Below, piece by piece: positions 1-6,384 of a stretch of 9,907 bases of DNA. The DNA is taken from NCBI GenBank assembly GCA_944353735.1, contig CALVPU010000149.1:1-9907 (forward strand), given 5' to 3'. The DNA comes from an uncultured Eubacteriales bacterium (GTDB lineage: Bacteria; Bacillota; Clostridia; Christensenellales; Aristaeellaceae). The notes under the pieces were generated by a model. The model was not told the origin of the DNA, searched no databases, and was given only the letters and a program-made list of their open reading frames with translations. The first letter of the stretch is position 1. The number at the start of each line of letters is the position of its first letter. The position numbers and the translations under genes were made by a program.

Positions 1-1
1 G

Positions 2-490
2 GCGCTGTACGCAGCGCCCGACGTCATGCAGCAGGCGGAGCGCACGCGCGTGGCGTTCCATCCCATCGAGGACGGCGTCGAACAGACGGTCGAGGGTGCG
101 AAGATTCTTCCCATCCGCGCGCGGCACACCAAGGTTAAGGGATTTTCGCACAACTACATCATCGAGCGCGGCGGAAAGACGCTCCTGTATGCGTCGGATA
201 CCGGCGGATACGATGCCGACATGCTCGACATCGTGCTCAGCCGCCGCTACGACTGCGTGATCATGGAGGGCACGTTCGGTCTCGGCGCGCGCTCAGACGA
301 CCACATGTCGCTGGACAAGATCCGCGAGATGCGCAAGTTGTTTGACGACCACGGCGTCTGGAAGCACGGCGTCAACTTCCACCTGACGCATATCTGTCCA
401 CACTGGACGCCGCCGCACGACGAATACGCCGAAATGCTCAGAAGAGAGGGGATTGAGGTCGCTTATGACGGCAAAACCATTGCGTTTTAA
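2..490 (+). CDS. PhnP-like MBL-fold phosphodiesterase, 3' part (start outside window)
   Basis: This is the C-terminal 162 residues of a metallo-beta-lactamase-fold hydrolase; the frame is open to the window edge, so the start and the N-terminal HxHxDH metal motif lie upstream. Visible family marks are an HTKxxGFSHNY segment, the metal-bridging aspartate in LLYASDTGG (about residue 66 of the visible part), a histidine in DDHMSL (about 101), a histidine in LTHICPHW (about 130) and the end GIEVAYDGKTIAF, which resembles the GFEVGFDG ending of PhnP. PhnP hydrolyses cyclic phosphodiesters such as 5-phosphoribosyl 1,2-cyclic phosphate in phosphonate breakdown. Here no phn genes are seen; instead the gene overlaps a sugar-type ABC permease by 26 bases, so the natural substrate may be a cyclic phosphate linked to the imported compound. 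The family call is firm, the substrate is not. Confidence 0.85.
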   Translation, partial: ALYAAPDVMQQAERTRVAFHPIEDGVEQTVEGAKILPIRARHTKVKGFSHNYIIERGGKTLLYASDTGGYDADMLDIVLSRRYDCVIMEGTFGLGARSDDHMSLDKIREMRKLFDDHGVWKHGVNFHLTHICPHWTPPHDEYAEMLRREGIEVAYDGKTIAF

Positions 491-1415
491 GGACGCGCAC
501 CGGCTGACGTTCAAGGGCGTGCTGACCAAGTACTGGCAGCTGTACCTGCTGTTCATCCCGGTCGCCATCTGGTACATCCTGTTCAGTTACGCGCCGATGA
601 CGAGCATCACCATCGCCCTCAAGCGCCTCTCCGTCCTCCGCGGCATCGCCGGCAGCCCGTGGGTCGGCTGGGAGAACTTTGAGCAGATGTTCGCCGCGCC
701 GATGTTCTGGCGCGCCTTCCGCAACACGCTCATCATCAGCGCGCAGAACCTGCTCTTCGGCTTCCCGGCGCCGATCATCTTCGCGCTTTTGCTCAACGAG
801 ATGTCCGCGCCGCGCTTTAAGAAGACGGTGCAGACGATCAGCTACCTGCCGCACTTCATCTCCTGGTCGGTCGCCGGCGGTCTGGTGTACATGCTGCTTT
901 CGCTGAACACCGGCACGATCAACAATCTGGTGGTGGCGCTGGGCGGCGAGGCGCAGAACTTCATCGGCATGAACGCGTGGTTCCGCACGATCGTCGTCGT
1001 TTCCGGCATCTGGAAGAGCCTTGGCTGGTCGGCGATCGTCTATCTGGCGGCAATCACCGGCGTGGACGAGCAGCTCTACGAGGCGGCGTACATGGACGGC
1101 GCGGGCAGGCTGTCGCGCCTGTGGCACGTGACGCTGCCGGGCATCCGCTCGACGATCTCGGTCATGCTGATTTTGCAGGTCGGCAACCTGCTGAGCGTCA
1201 ACTTCGACCAGATCTACATCCTCATCAACGAGATGGTCTACGAGACCGGCGAGACGCTCGACTACTACATCTACCGCGTCGGCCTGTATTCGACGAACAA
1301 CTTCTCGATGGCGACCGCCGTCGGCCTGATCAAATCGCTGATCGGATTTGTGCTGGTGCTTTCCACCAACCTCATCACCAAGAAGATCACCGATGGAGAG
1401 GGGGGGATCTGGTGA
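465..1415 (+). CDS. ABC sugar permease, LplB/UgpA type
   Basis: The 316-residue product is an inner-membrane permease of the carbohydrate uptake ABC family (binding-protein-dependent transport inner membrane component). Hydrophobic segments lie near residues 25-45, 88-110, 130-147, 173-197, 230-245 and 286-304, consistent with six membrane spans. The cytoplasmic EAA loop that contacts the ATPase is clear at about 205-226 (YEAAYMDGAGRLSRLWHVTLPG). The early GSPWVGxxNF motif is typical of LplB-like permeases. I chose ATG at 465 because GAGG at 455-458 sits six bases upstream; an in-frame TTG at 453 would add four residues but has the purine-rich stretch almost touching it. The gene starts inside the hydrolase gene and its TGA overlaps the GTG start of the next permease, so the three are probably translationally coupled. 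Substrate is likely a di- or oligosaccharide, but this is inferred from family only. Confidence 0.93.
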   Translation: MTAKPLRFKDAHRLTFKGVLTKYWQLYLLFIPVAIWYILFSYAPMTSITIALKRLSVLRGIAGSPWVGWENFEQMFAAPMFWRAFRNTLIISAQNLLFGFPAPIIFALLLNEMSAPRFKKTVQTISYLPHFISWSVAGGLVYMLLSLNTGTINNLVVALGGEAQNFIGMNAWFRTIVVVSGIWKSLGWSAIVYLAAITGVDEQLYEAAYMDGAGRLSRLWHVTLPGIRSTISVMLILQVGNLLSVNFDQIYILINEMVYETGETLDYYIYRVGLYSTNNFSMATAVGLIKSLIGFVLVLSTNLITKKITDGEGGIW

Positions 1416-2290
1416 ACAACCGGCAAGTTCGCAGCAAGGCGGACATCGCTTTTCAGATCGTCAATACGGTCCTGATGATCCTGATCCTGATCTGCACGCT
1501 GTATCCGTTCTGGTACGTCATCGTCTGTTCGCTGTCGTCGATTTCGCACGTCACGAATTCGGTCGTGCTGATGTGGCCCGACGGCATTCACTGGGACGCC
1601 TACGAGCAGGTATTCCGCAACGACCTCGTGCCCGTCGCCTACGGCAACACGGTGTTCGTCACGATCATTGGCACGGCGATCAGCATGGTCATCACGTCGC
1701 TGAGCGCGTTCGTGCTCTCGCGCAAGGAGCTGCCCGGCAACCGCGCGCTGACGCTGTTCGCGGTGTTCACGATGCTGTTCAACGCGGGTCTGGTGCCGTT
1801 CTACCTGCAGGTGCGCGACCTCGGCCTGCTGAACACGCGCTGGTCGCTGATCTGGCCGTTTGCGCTGAGCACGTACAACACGGTCATACTGCGCAACTTC
1901 TTCAAGAGCGTGCCCAACGCGCTTTACGAAGCCTCCGCGATCGACGGTTCGAGCTACATCGGCTATTTCTTCCGCATCCTGCTGCCGCTGTCGATGCCGT
2001 CCATCGCCACGATCACGCTGTTCTACGCGGTATCTTACTGGAATGCCTACTTCTACAGCATACTGTTCATTACCGACCGCACGCTCTATCCCATTCAGGC
2101 GATCCTGCGGCAGGTGCTGATGAGCAGCGAGTTCAACACCATGCTCTACGACGACGCTACCCAGAGCCTGCCCTCGGAGATGCTCAAATGCGCGATGATC
2201 GTCATCACGGCGCTGCCGATCCTGTGCGTCTACCCGTTCCTGCAGCGCTACTTCGTCAAGGGAATCATGGTCGGTTCCCTGAAGGGATGA
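1412..2290 (+). CDS. ABC sugar permease, LplC/UgpE type
   Basis: The 292-residue product is the second permease of the importer. Membrane segments are visible near residues 16-38, 78-102, 113-131, 143-160, 196-217 and 259-277, and the EAA loop is at about 169-193 (LYEASAIDGSSYIGYFFRILLP). The end, RYFVKGIMVGSLKG, is the classic C terminus of LplC/YtcP-type permeases, which supports a complete gene. The start is a GTG at 1412 overlapping the upstream stop in a GTGA arrangement, with the purine-rich run at 1397-1407 as ribosome binding site; the frame is open far upstream, but no other start makes sense for the family. It pairs with the preceding permease to form the heteromeric channel. No ATPase gene is in the operon, as is usual for this subfamily, where a shared MsmX-like ATPase encoded elsewhere is thought to power several importers. 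Confidence 0.93.
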   Translation: MNNRQVRSKADIAFQIVNTVLMILILICTLYPFWYVIVCSLSSISHVTNSVVLMWPDGIHWDAYEQVFRNDLVPVAYGNTVFVTIIGTAISMVITSLSAFVLSRKELPGNRALTLFAVFTMLFNAGLVPFYLQVRDLGLLNTRWSLIWPFALSTYNTVILRNFFKSVPNALYEASAIDGSSYIGYFFRILLPLSMPSIATITLFYAVSYWNAYFYSILFITDRTLYPIQAILRQVLMSSEFNTMLYDDATQSLPSEMLKCAMIVITALPILCVYPFLQRYFVKGIMVGSLKG

Positions 2291-2318
2291 TTGCACGCCG
2301 CGGTGCGGCTGAGGCAAT
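2290..2318 (+). other. Intercistronic hairpin between permease and binding-protein genes
   Basis: In the 47-base gap after the second permease, ATTGC (2290-2294) can pair with GCAAT (2314-2318), and inside it GCAC (2293-2296) can pair with GTGC (2303-2306); the two stems share two bases and may alternate. No T-tract follows, so it is not a terminator. Small hairpins at this place in binding-protein operons can act as mRNA processing or stability elements that raise the level of the binding protein over the permeases. The stems are short, so this is tentative. Confidence 0.35.
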
Positions 2319-2337
2319 ATAGAAGGAGGAATCTGTT

Positions 2338-3873
2338 ATGAAGAGAACCCTGTCCCTGCTGGTCGCCCTGTTGATGGCGCTGGCAATGCTGCCGGCGGCG
2401 CTGGCCGAAACGGCGCAGGAGCCGGTGACCATCACGATGTTCTACCAGTCGACCCGCCCGATGAACGAATACACCGAGATGACCCGCCAGTACGTCCGCG
2501 ACAACGTCGGCGTCGACATGGAGCTGATCCAGGGCGGCGAGAACTGGAAGCAGCAGCTGGCGCTGTACATCACCGGCGGCGACATTCCGGACCTGATGGC
2601 GTTCATGGACGCTGCGACTTTTCAGGGCTATGCCGCTGAGGGCGCGTTCTACGACATCTCGGACATCGTCTATGACTACGAGAACATCGTCGAGTACCTG
2701 AACTCCGTCGTCGGCTATACCGCCGAGGACATGCTCCGCCGCACGACCGTCGACGGCGCGGTTTACGGCATTCCCAGCGTGACGCCGGCGCGCTCCTACT
2801 ACTCGCTCAACATCCGCACCGACTGGCTGGAGAACGTCGGTCTGGAGATCCCGACCACGCTGGATGAGTTCACGGAGGTCATGCGCGCGTTTACCACGCA
2901 GGACCCTGACGGCGATGGTCAGGATAACACCTACGGCTTCAGCGGCGCTCAGACCTATTACTCGCTGACGCCCTTCTTTGGAGCCTTCGGTGCCCGCCCG
3001 GACCAGTGCTACTTCCTCAACGACGAGGGCAAGGTCGTCACCAACGTGCTCAGCGACAACTACAAGGCGGCGCTGGCGTACGTCCGCGACATCTATGCCG
3101 AGGGTCTGATCGACCCCGAGATGTTCACCGCGACCTATGAGCAGACGCAGGAGAAGGTCGTCCGCGGCGAGTTCGGCCTCTGGACCGGCTGGTGGTCCGG
3201 CGCAGGCAACGTCGTCGCCCGCTTCGGCTATGAGGAGACGAATCCCACCGACTCCCTCGCCGTCATCGACCCGCCGGTCGGCGCCGACGGTCAGACGGGC
3301 GTCATCGCGCAGGATCCCTGCGAGAGCTACATGGCGATCGCCTACGATTGCGAGCACGTCGATGCGGTCATGAAGCTGATCGACTTTGCCGCCAGCACCG
3401 AAGGCCATATGATCCTCCTGTACGGCGTCGAGGGACAGTTCTGGACCAAGGACGAGGACGGCAACGTCGACTGGTACTTTGGCATTGACGGCGTGGATGC
3501 CGAGGGCAACGAAGTCTCCGACATGCAGGCGTACCGCTTCTTCTACAATATTCCGGTCGAGAACCTCGTTCGCCCGCTCAGCGACACGTTCTCCAGCCGC
3601 CTTTACCAGCAGTCGATCGACATCTACACCGACGTCGCGGTCTATCCGGACCTCTTCCTCGGTTTGACCTCGGACGACTACGTGACCTATACCTCCGACC
3701 TCGAGACCTATCTCAAGGAATCCGGCATCAAGTTCATCACCGGCGAGTGGGATCTGGAGACCGATTGGGACAACTACGTCTCGACCTACCTTTCCATGGG
3801 CGGCGAGGCGGTGCGCACGTCGCTGCTCGAGGCGTACAACGCCGCAAACGGCACGTCGCTCGAGTTTGCCTGA
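2338..3873 (+). CDS. Extracellular solute-binding protein, LplA-like, without lipobox
   Basis: The 511-residue product is the substrate-binding part of the importer encoded just upstream. A signal peptide covers residues 1-23 (MKR, hydrophobic core, then ALA before ETAQEP). The mature part has the hallmarks of family 1/LplA-type binding proteins: an early TITMFYQ strand, GGDIPDLMAF near 80-90, VYGIPSV near 142-148, and a calcium-loop-like DPDGDGQDNTYG at 189-200. The length suits the large LplA-type proteins. Ribosome binding site AAGGAGG (2323-2329) lies eight bases before the ATG, the strongest in this operon, in keeping with the usual excess of binding protein. Oddly, there is no cysteine at or near the signal cleavage point, so lipid anchoring, the norm in monoderm bacteria, is not predicted; signal peptidase I cleavage after residue 23 looks likely. 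The ligand is unknown; an oligosaccharide or a glycan fragment is most likely by family. Confidence 0.93.
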   Translation: MKRTLSLLVALLMALAMLPAALAETAQEPVTITMFYQSTRPMNEYTEMTRQYVRDNVGVDMELIQGGENWKQQLALYITGGDIPDLMAFMDAATFQGYAAEGAFYDISDIVYDYENIVEYLNSVVGYTAEDMLRRTTVDGAVYGIPSVTPARSYYSLNIRTDWLENVGLEIPTTLDEFTEVMRAFTTQDPDGDGQDNTYGFSGAQTYYSLTPFFGAFGARPDQCYFLNDEGKVVTNVLSDNYKAALAYVRDIYAEGLIDPEMFTATYEQTQEKVVRGEFGLWTGWWSGAGNVVARFGYEETNPTDSLAVIDPPVGADGQTGVIAQDPCESYMAIAYDCEHVDAVMKLIDFAASTEGHMILLYGVEGQFWTKDEDGNVDWYFGIDGVDAEGNEVSDMQAYRFFYNIPVENLVRPLSDTFSSRLYQQSIDIYTDVAVYPDLFLGLTSDDYVTYTSDLETYLKESGIKFITGEWDLETDWDNYVSTYLSMGGEAVRTSLLEAYNAANGTSLEFA

Positions 3874-4145
3874 TTGCCTTGAACCACGGCGATGCGCCCG
3901 GACAGAGCGCGGCTTTCCTGAGCCGGGCGCGGCTCCGTGAAGTTTCGCGCAAAGCCTGAAACAGGCGCATCGCCCGCGTTGAGCGCGGTCAACCTCATCT
4001 TCCAGGTGCCGCTGAACGGCGAGCCATCGTGCTCGCGCCGTCCAGCGGCGCTTTCCTGCTTTGGATGCGCCGCGCGGGGAAGAGACATGAGCCATCCCCA
4101 TAAGAAGCACCTATTCCGCGCCGGTATGGAATGGACGGCAAGGCA
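3874..4145. other. Gene-free convergent intergenic region rich in inverted repeats
   Basis: No convincing gene was found here between the plus-strand importer operon and the minus-strand TPR gene. Instead there are several inverted repeats: an 11-bp perfect pair (3888-3898 with 3964-3974) enclosing CGGCT/AGCCG (3910-3914 with 3921-3925), GCCTG-AAA-CAGGC (3954-3966), GTTGA/TCAAC (3978-3982 with 3989-3993), and a long imperfect hairpin (4008-4049). Some stems compete with each other. Short open frames on both strands exist but have no start-site support. The region could be the structured 3' end of the importer mRNA, a small RNA, or an interspersed intergenic repeat. Confidence 0.5.
4008..4055 (+). 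terminator. Possible terminator of the importer operon (long imperfect hairpin)
   Basis: GCCGCTG (4008-4014) pairs with CAGCGGC (4043-4049); after one A/C mismatch the stem continues with ACG pairing CGT and GCGAGC (4019-4024) pairing GCTCGC (4031-4036) around a six-base CATCGT loop, with a two-base bulge on the 3' side. About 16 pairs form in total. The following GCTTTCCTGCTTT is only weakly T-rich, so this is a poor intrinsic terminator or a 3'-end stabiliser. It is the best stop candidate for the plus-strand transcript before the convergent genes, about 135 bases after the binding-protein stop. Confidence 0.4.
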
Positions 4146-4184
4146 AAGGCGCCGCGCGGAGCATCACACTCCGCGCGGCGCCTT
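4146..4184 (-). terminator. Perfect 16-bp hairpin, terminator of the exonuclease/TPR operon
   Basis: The arms 4146-4161 and 4169-4184 are exact reverse complements with a seven-base loop. The hairpin begins 12 bases after the TPR gene's stop on the minus strand. On that strand it is followed by TTTGCCTTGCC, a broken T-tract, so termination is plausible through the very GC-rich stem. On the plus strand there is no T-tract, but the stem may still block read-through from the importer side. Confidence 0.6.
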
Positions 4185-4196
4185 GAGCAAAGGGCC

Positions 4197-4991
4197 TCAG
4201 CCGACTTCCCGGCGCAGGGCTTCGACCTCTTCGCGGCTGACCTGCATCATCGCCGAGAAGGGAATCTTCAGCACGTGGTCGAGCAGGTCGCGCGCCTTGG
4301 CGTCCTCGCCGTCCTCGTGCAGCAGCTTGGCGAGAAAGTAGGTCGAGGAAATCTGGTCCGGCTTGAGCTCGTTGGCCTTTTTCAGCGCGTCCAGCGCCTT
4401 TTGACGGCAGGACTGCGCCTCCTCGGCGTTGCCGTCGGCGCGCATCTTTTCGGACATCGCCATGTAGAGCTGCCCGACGTTGTCAAGCACGCCGGCGTCC
4501 TCGTCGTCGTATTCCAGCGCTTCCTCATTGAACTTGAGCGCTTCGTCAAATTCACCGGTCTGGCGCGCTTTTTCCACCAGGAACATGCCCAGCGTGGTGT
4601 AGACGGAGCCGTTTTTCTTCGTCTGCGCGGCATTCTGAATCGTCTCGATTGCCTTGTCAAGCTTGCCCATCTTCCACTGGCAGATGGAGAAGTCGACGCG
4701 CAGCATGAGGCGGTCGTCCGCCGTCATGGACCTGTCCTTGCTGCACTCGAGCATGAGCTCACGCGCCCGGGGGAACTCGCCGCGCCGCATCAGCAGCAGC
4801 GCGTAACCCTGCAGCGCCGCCGTCTTGCGGTAACCCGCCGCATACGCCTCGCCGTAGAGACGGATCGCCTCGTCCAGCTTTGCCTCTGACTCGGCATACT
4901 TGCCCGCTTTGCGCAGCTGCATTGCCGATACGTGCGTGCGGTACGCCTTCGCGCCCACCGTGTTGCCCTTGAGTGAATCCAAAAATCCCAT
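4197..4991 (-). CDS. Tetratricopeptide repeat protein
   Basis: The 264-residue product is a soluble helical repeat protein with no signal peptide or membrane segment, so it is probably cytoplasmic. Helix pairs with TPR spacing are seen at about residues 15-48 (AMQLRKAGKYAESEAKLDEAIRLY), 56-83, 96-122 (ICQWKMGKLDKAIETI), 130-163 (LGMFLVEKARQTGEFDEALKFNEEAL), 168-208 and 216-243. TPR domains bind other proteins; nothing catalytic is visible. The ATG is preceded by GGAGGCAGGAG, a good ribosome binding site. It lies 54 bases downstream of the exonuclease gene in the same direction without an obvious promoter between them, so the two are probably co-transcribed. The linked exonuclease has its own TPR-like C-terminal part, so this protein may be a partner or scaffold for it, but this is inference from adjacency only. 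Confidence 0.85.
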   Translation of the reverse strand: MGFLDSLKGNTVGAKAYRTHVSAMQLRKAGKYAESEAKLDEAIRLYGEAYAAGYRKTAALQGYALLLMRRGEFPRARELMLECSKDRSMTADDRLMLRVDFSICQWKMGKLDKAIETIQNAAQTKKNGSVYTTLGMFLVEKARQTGEFDEALKFNEEALEYDDEDAGVLDNVGQLYMAMSEKMRADGNAEEAQSCRQKALDALKKANELKPDQISSTYFLAKLLHEDGEDAKARDLLDHVLKIPFSAMMQVSREEVEALRREVG

Positions 4992-5045
4992 AGATCTCCT
5001 GCCTCCAAATATCGAAATCGCGCCGCGCCGGAGCGCGCGCAGGGC

Positions 5046-6230
5046 TCAACTCCGCCGCTTGTCAATGCCGGACCGCTCGCGTTCGCAGCCTGCCCGGGTG
5101 CGCTTGCGCTCCAGCCGCTCGATGCGGTGGTCGAGCGCAGGCGCTTCTTCAGGGGCGCAGAGCGTCCGCGCCTTGCGGGCGTGTTCGAGGGCGCGATCGA
5201 AGTCCCGCAGGCGATGCTCCCACAGCTTGGCGAGCTCGACGTGTGCCTGCAGCGGCATCTGACCGCGCACGACCATCTGCTCAAGCGCCGCGCGCATGCC
5301 GGCGATGTCGTTCGAGCGCCGCGCAATCAGGTAGATGCGCCAATTCGCCATGCCGGCGACCGGATCGCCGCGCAGCGCGTCCAGCGTGCCCGCGGGCGCG
5401 GGAATCGCCGAAGCGCGGTACAGCTCCCGCGCCGGTCCCAGCTCTCCCTGACGCTCGAGCGCGCGCCCGATGCTGAAGCGGTCGCGTCGCTCCTCGACCG
5501 CTTCCGGTTGCGCGTAGATCGCGCACAGGCGCACCAGCAGCGTCGCCAGCGTGGCGATATCCTGACGGTTGTGTTCGATGACCTCGTCCAGCAGCGCGAG
5601 GTTGCCCGTGCGAAGGTATTCAAAGAAGCGCTTGGGCGCCTCGCTTCCGGGCAGGTCCGCACCGCGCGGCAGCCCGAGCGCCAACTCCTCGACGCGCGCG
5701 AGCCGGCAGCTGCCCAGCCGCAGTTTCCACGTCCGCCGCGCCGGCGGCAGCAGGTCGAGGTCTTCCAGATCGCGCCAGCGGTGGCGCAGACGCGCCATCG
5801 TGAAGCGCGCCTCCAGCAGCGGCATGTCAAACGTGCGACCGTTGAAGGTGCAGACGCAGTCGAACCCCTCCATGCGGTCGGCAAGCCGCACGAGCAGCTC
5901 AGGCTCGTCGGCATAATCGCGCATGAGATATTGCTCAATGGTCAGGCTGTCGCCGTCGAGATAGCCGACGCCGACAAGAAACGCCACCGTACCCGCGCCG
6001 CCGGACAACCCCGTGGTCTCAGTGTCGAGAAACAGACACTTTTCCGGATCGAACGCGCGCCCGTTCCAGCCGATTCGCCGCAAACCGGTGGGGGAGAGCT
6101 GGCGCAGCCTCGGATCGGCGTCGCGCCGCTGCACATGGCAGATCACGCCGCCGTCGCGCGCAGGCTGCTGCGGCACCGCGGGCGATGTGCCGCCGATCGC
6201 CCGCAGTTTGGCGCGCAATCCGGAAGCCAT
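5046..6230 (-). CDS. mrfB: DEDDh exonuclease, YprB/MrfB-like, with TPR-like C-terminal part
   Basis: The 394-residue product has an RNase H-fold 3'-5' exonuclease domain at about 60-240. The four-acid-plus-histidine set is readable: D69 and E71 in LFLDTETTGL, D135 in FNGRTFDMPLLEARF, and H220/D224 in HNRQDIATL. The C-terminal 255-375 is helical and TPR-like, then a basic tail. This architecture matches Bacillus YprB (MrfB), an exonuclease acting with the helicase MrfA (YprA) in repair of mitomycin-type DNA damage. No helicase gene is next to it here; a TPR gene follows instead. I chose ATG at 6230 because GGGAGGG lies seven bases upstream and the promoter at 6274-6302 leaves a leader of about 35 bases; a TTG at 6260 would leave almost none. 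Family and chemistry are well supported; the repair role is transferred from the family. Confidence 0.85.
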   Translation of the reverse strand: MASGLRAKLRAIGGTSPAVPQQPARDGGVICHVQRRDADPRLRQLSPTGLRRIGWNGRAFDPEKCLFLDTETTGLSGGAGTVAFLVGVGYLDGDSLTIEQYLMRDYADEPELLVRLADRMEGFDCVCTFNGRTFDMPLLEARFTMARLRHRWRDLEDLDLLPPARRTWKLRLGSCRLARVEELALGLPRGADLPGSEAPKRFFEYLRTGNLALLDEVIEHNRQDIATLATLLVRLCAIYAQPEAVEERRDRFSIGRALERQGELGPARELYRASAIPAPAGTLDALRGDPVAGMANWRIYLIARRSNDIAGMRAALEQMVVRGQMPLQAHVELAKLWEHRLRDFDRALEHARKARTLCAPEEAPALDHRIERLERKRTRAGCERERSGIDKRRS

Positions 6231-6273
6231 GCTCGTTCCCTCCCATCGTCGAAGCGTCAAACCTCACCTTTTT

Positions 6274-6302
6274 ATTGTAGACGTTCGAGCGCGGCTTGTC
6301 AA
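6274..6302 (-). promoter_or_regulatory. Sigma-A promoter for the exonuclease/TPR operon
   Basis: On the minus strand TTGACA (6297-6302) is separated by exactly 17 bases from TACAAT (6274-6279). Transcription would start near 6267, giving a short leader before the exonuclease ATG at 6230. It lies back-to-back with the exporter promoter, with 23 bases between the two -35 boxes. Confidence 0.85.
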
Positions 6303-6325
6303 GCGCTGAATTTACGATGGGGCGA

Positions 6326-6354
6326 TTGACAAGGCAGCGGCATTTTCATATCAT
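6326..6354 (+). promoter_or_regulatory. Sigma-A promoter for the ABC exporter gene
   Basis: TTGACA (6326-6331), a 17-base spacer and TATCAT (6349-6354) form a near-consensus promoter. The start site would be near 6361, about 24 bases before the ATG, with GGGGAGG (6371-6377) as ribosome binding site. No clear operator palindrome is visible between it and the divergent promoter. Confidence 0.85.
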
Positions 6355-6384
6355 GGAGGCAGCGAATCTTGGGGAGGATTACCT

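Noticed and set aside
2248..4110. Long minus-strand open frame opposite the binding-protein gene
   Set aside because: It is antisense to a clear gene, has a low-complexity Arg/Asp/Val-rich translation and no domain; long antisense frames are expected in GC-rich coding DNA.
3786..4341. Short open frames on both strands over the intergenic hairpin region
   Set aside because: They overlap real genes or the hairpins, lack good ribosome binding sites and have no family resemblance I can support.
5040..5066. TTGACA near the end of the exonuclease gene as a promoter for the TPR gene
   Set aside because: No acceptable -10 box lies 16-18 bases downstream; the sequence there is CTGCGC.
5127..6329. 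400-residue plus-strand open frame opposite the exonuclease
   Set aside because: It is Arg/Gln-rich with no domain; the minus strand carries the complete DEDDh motif set.
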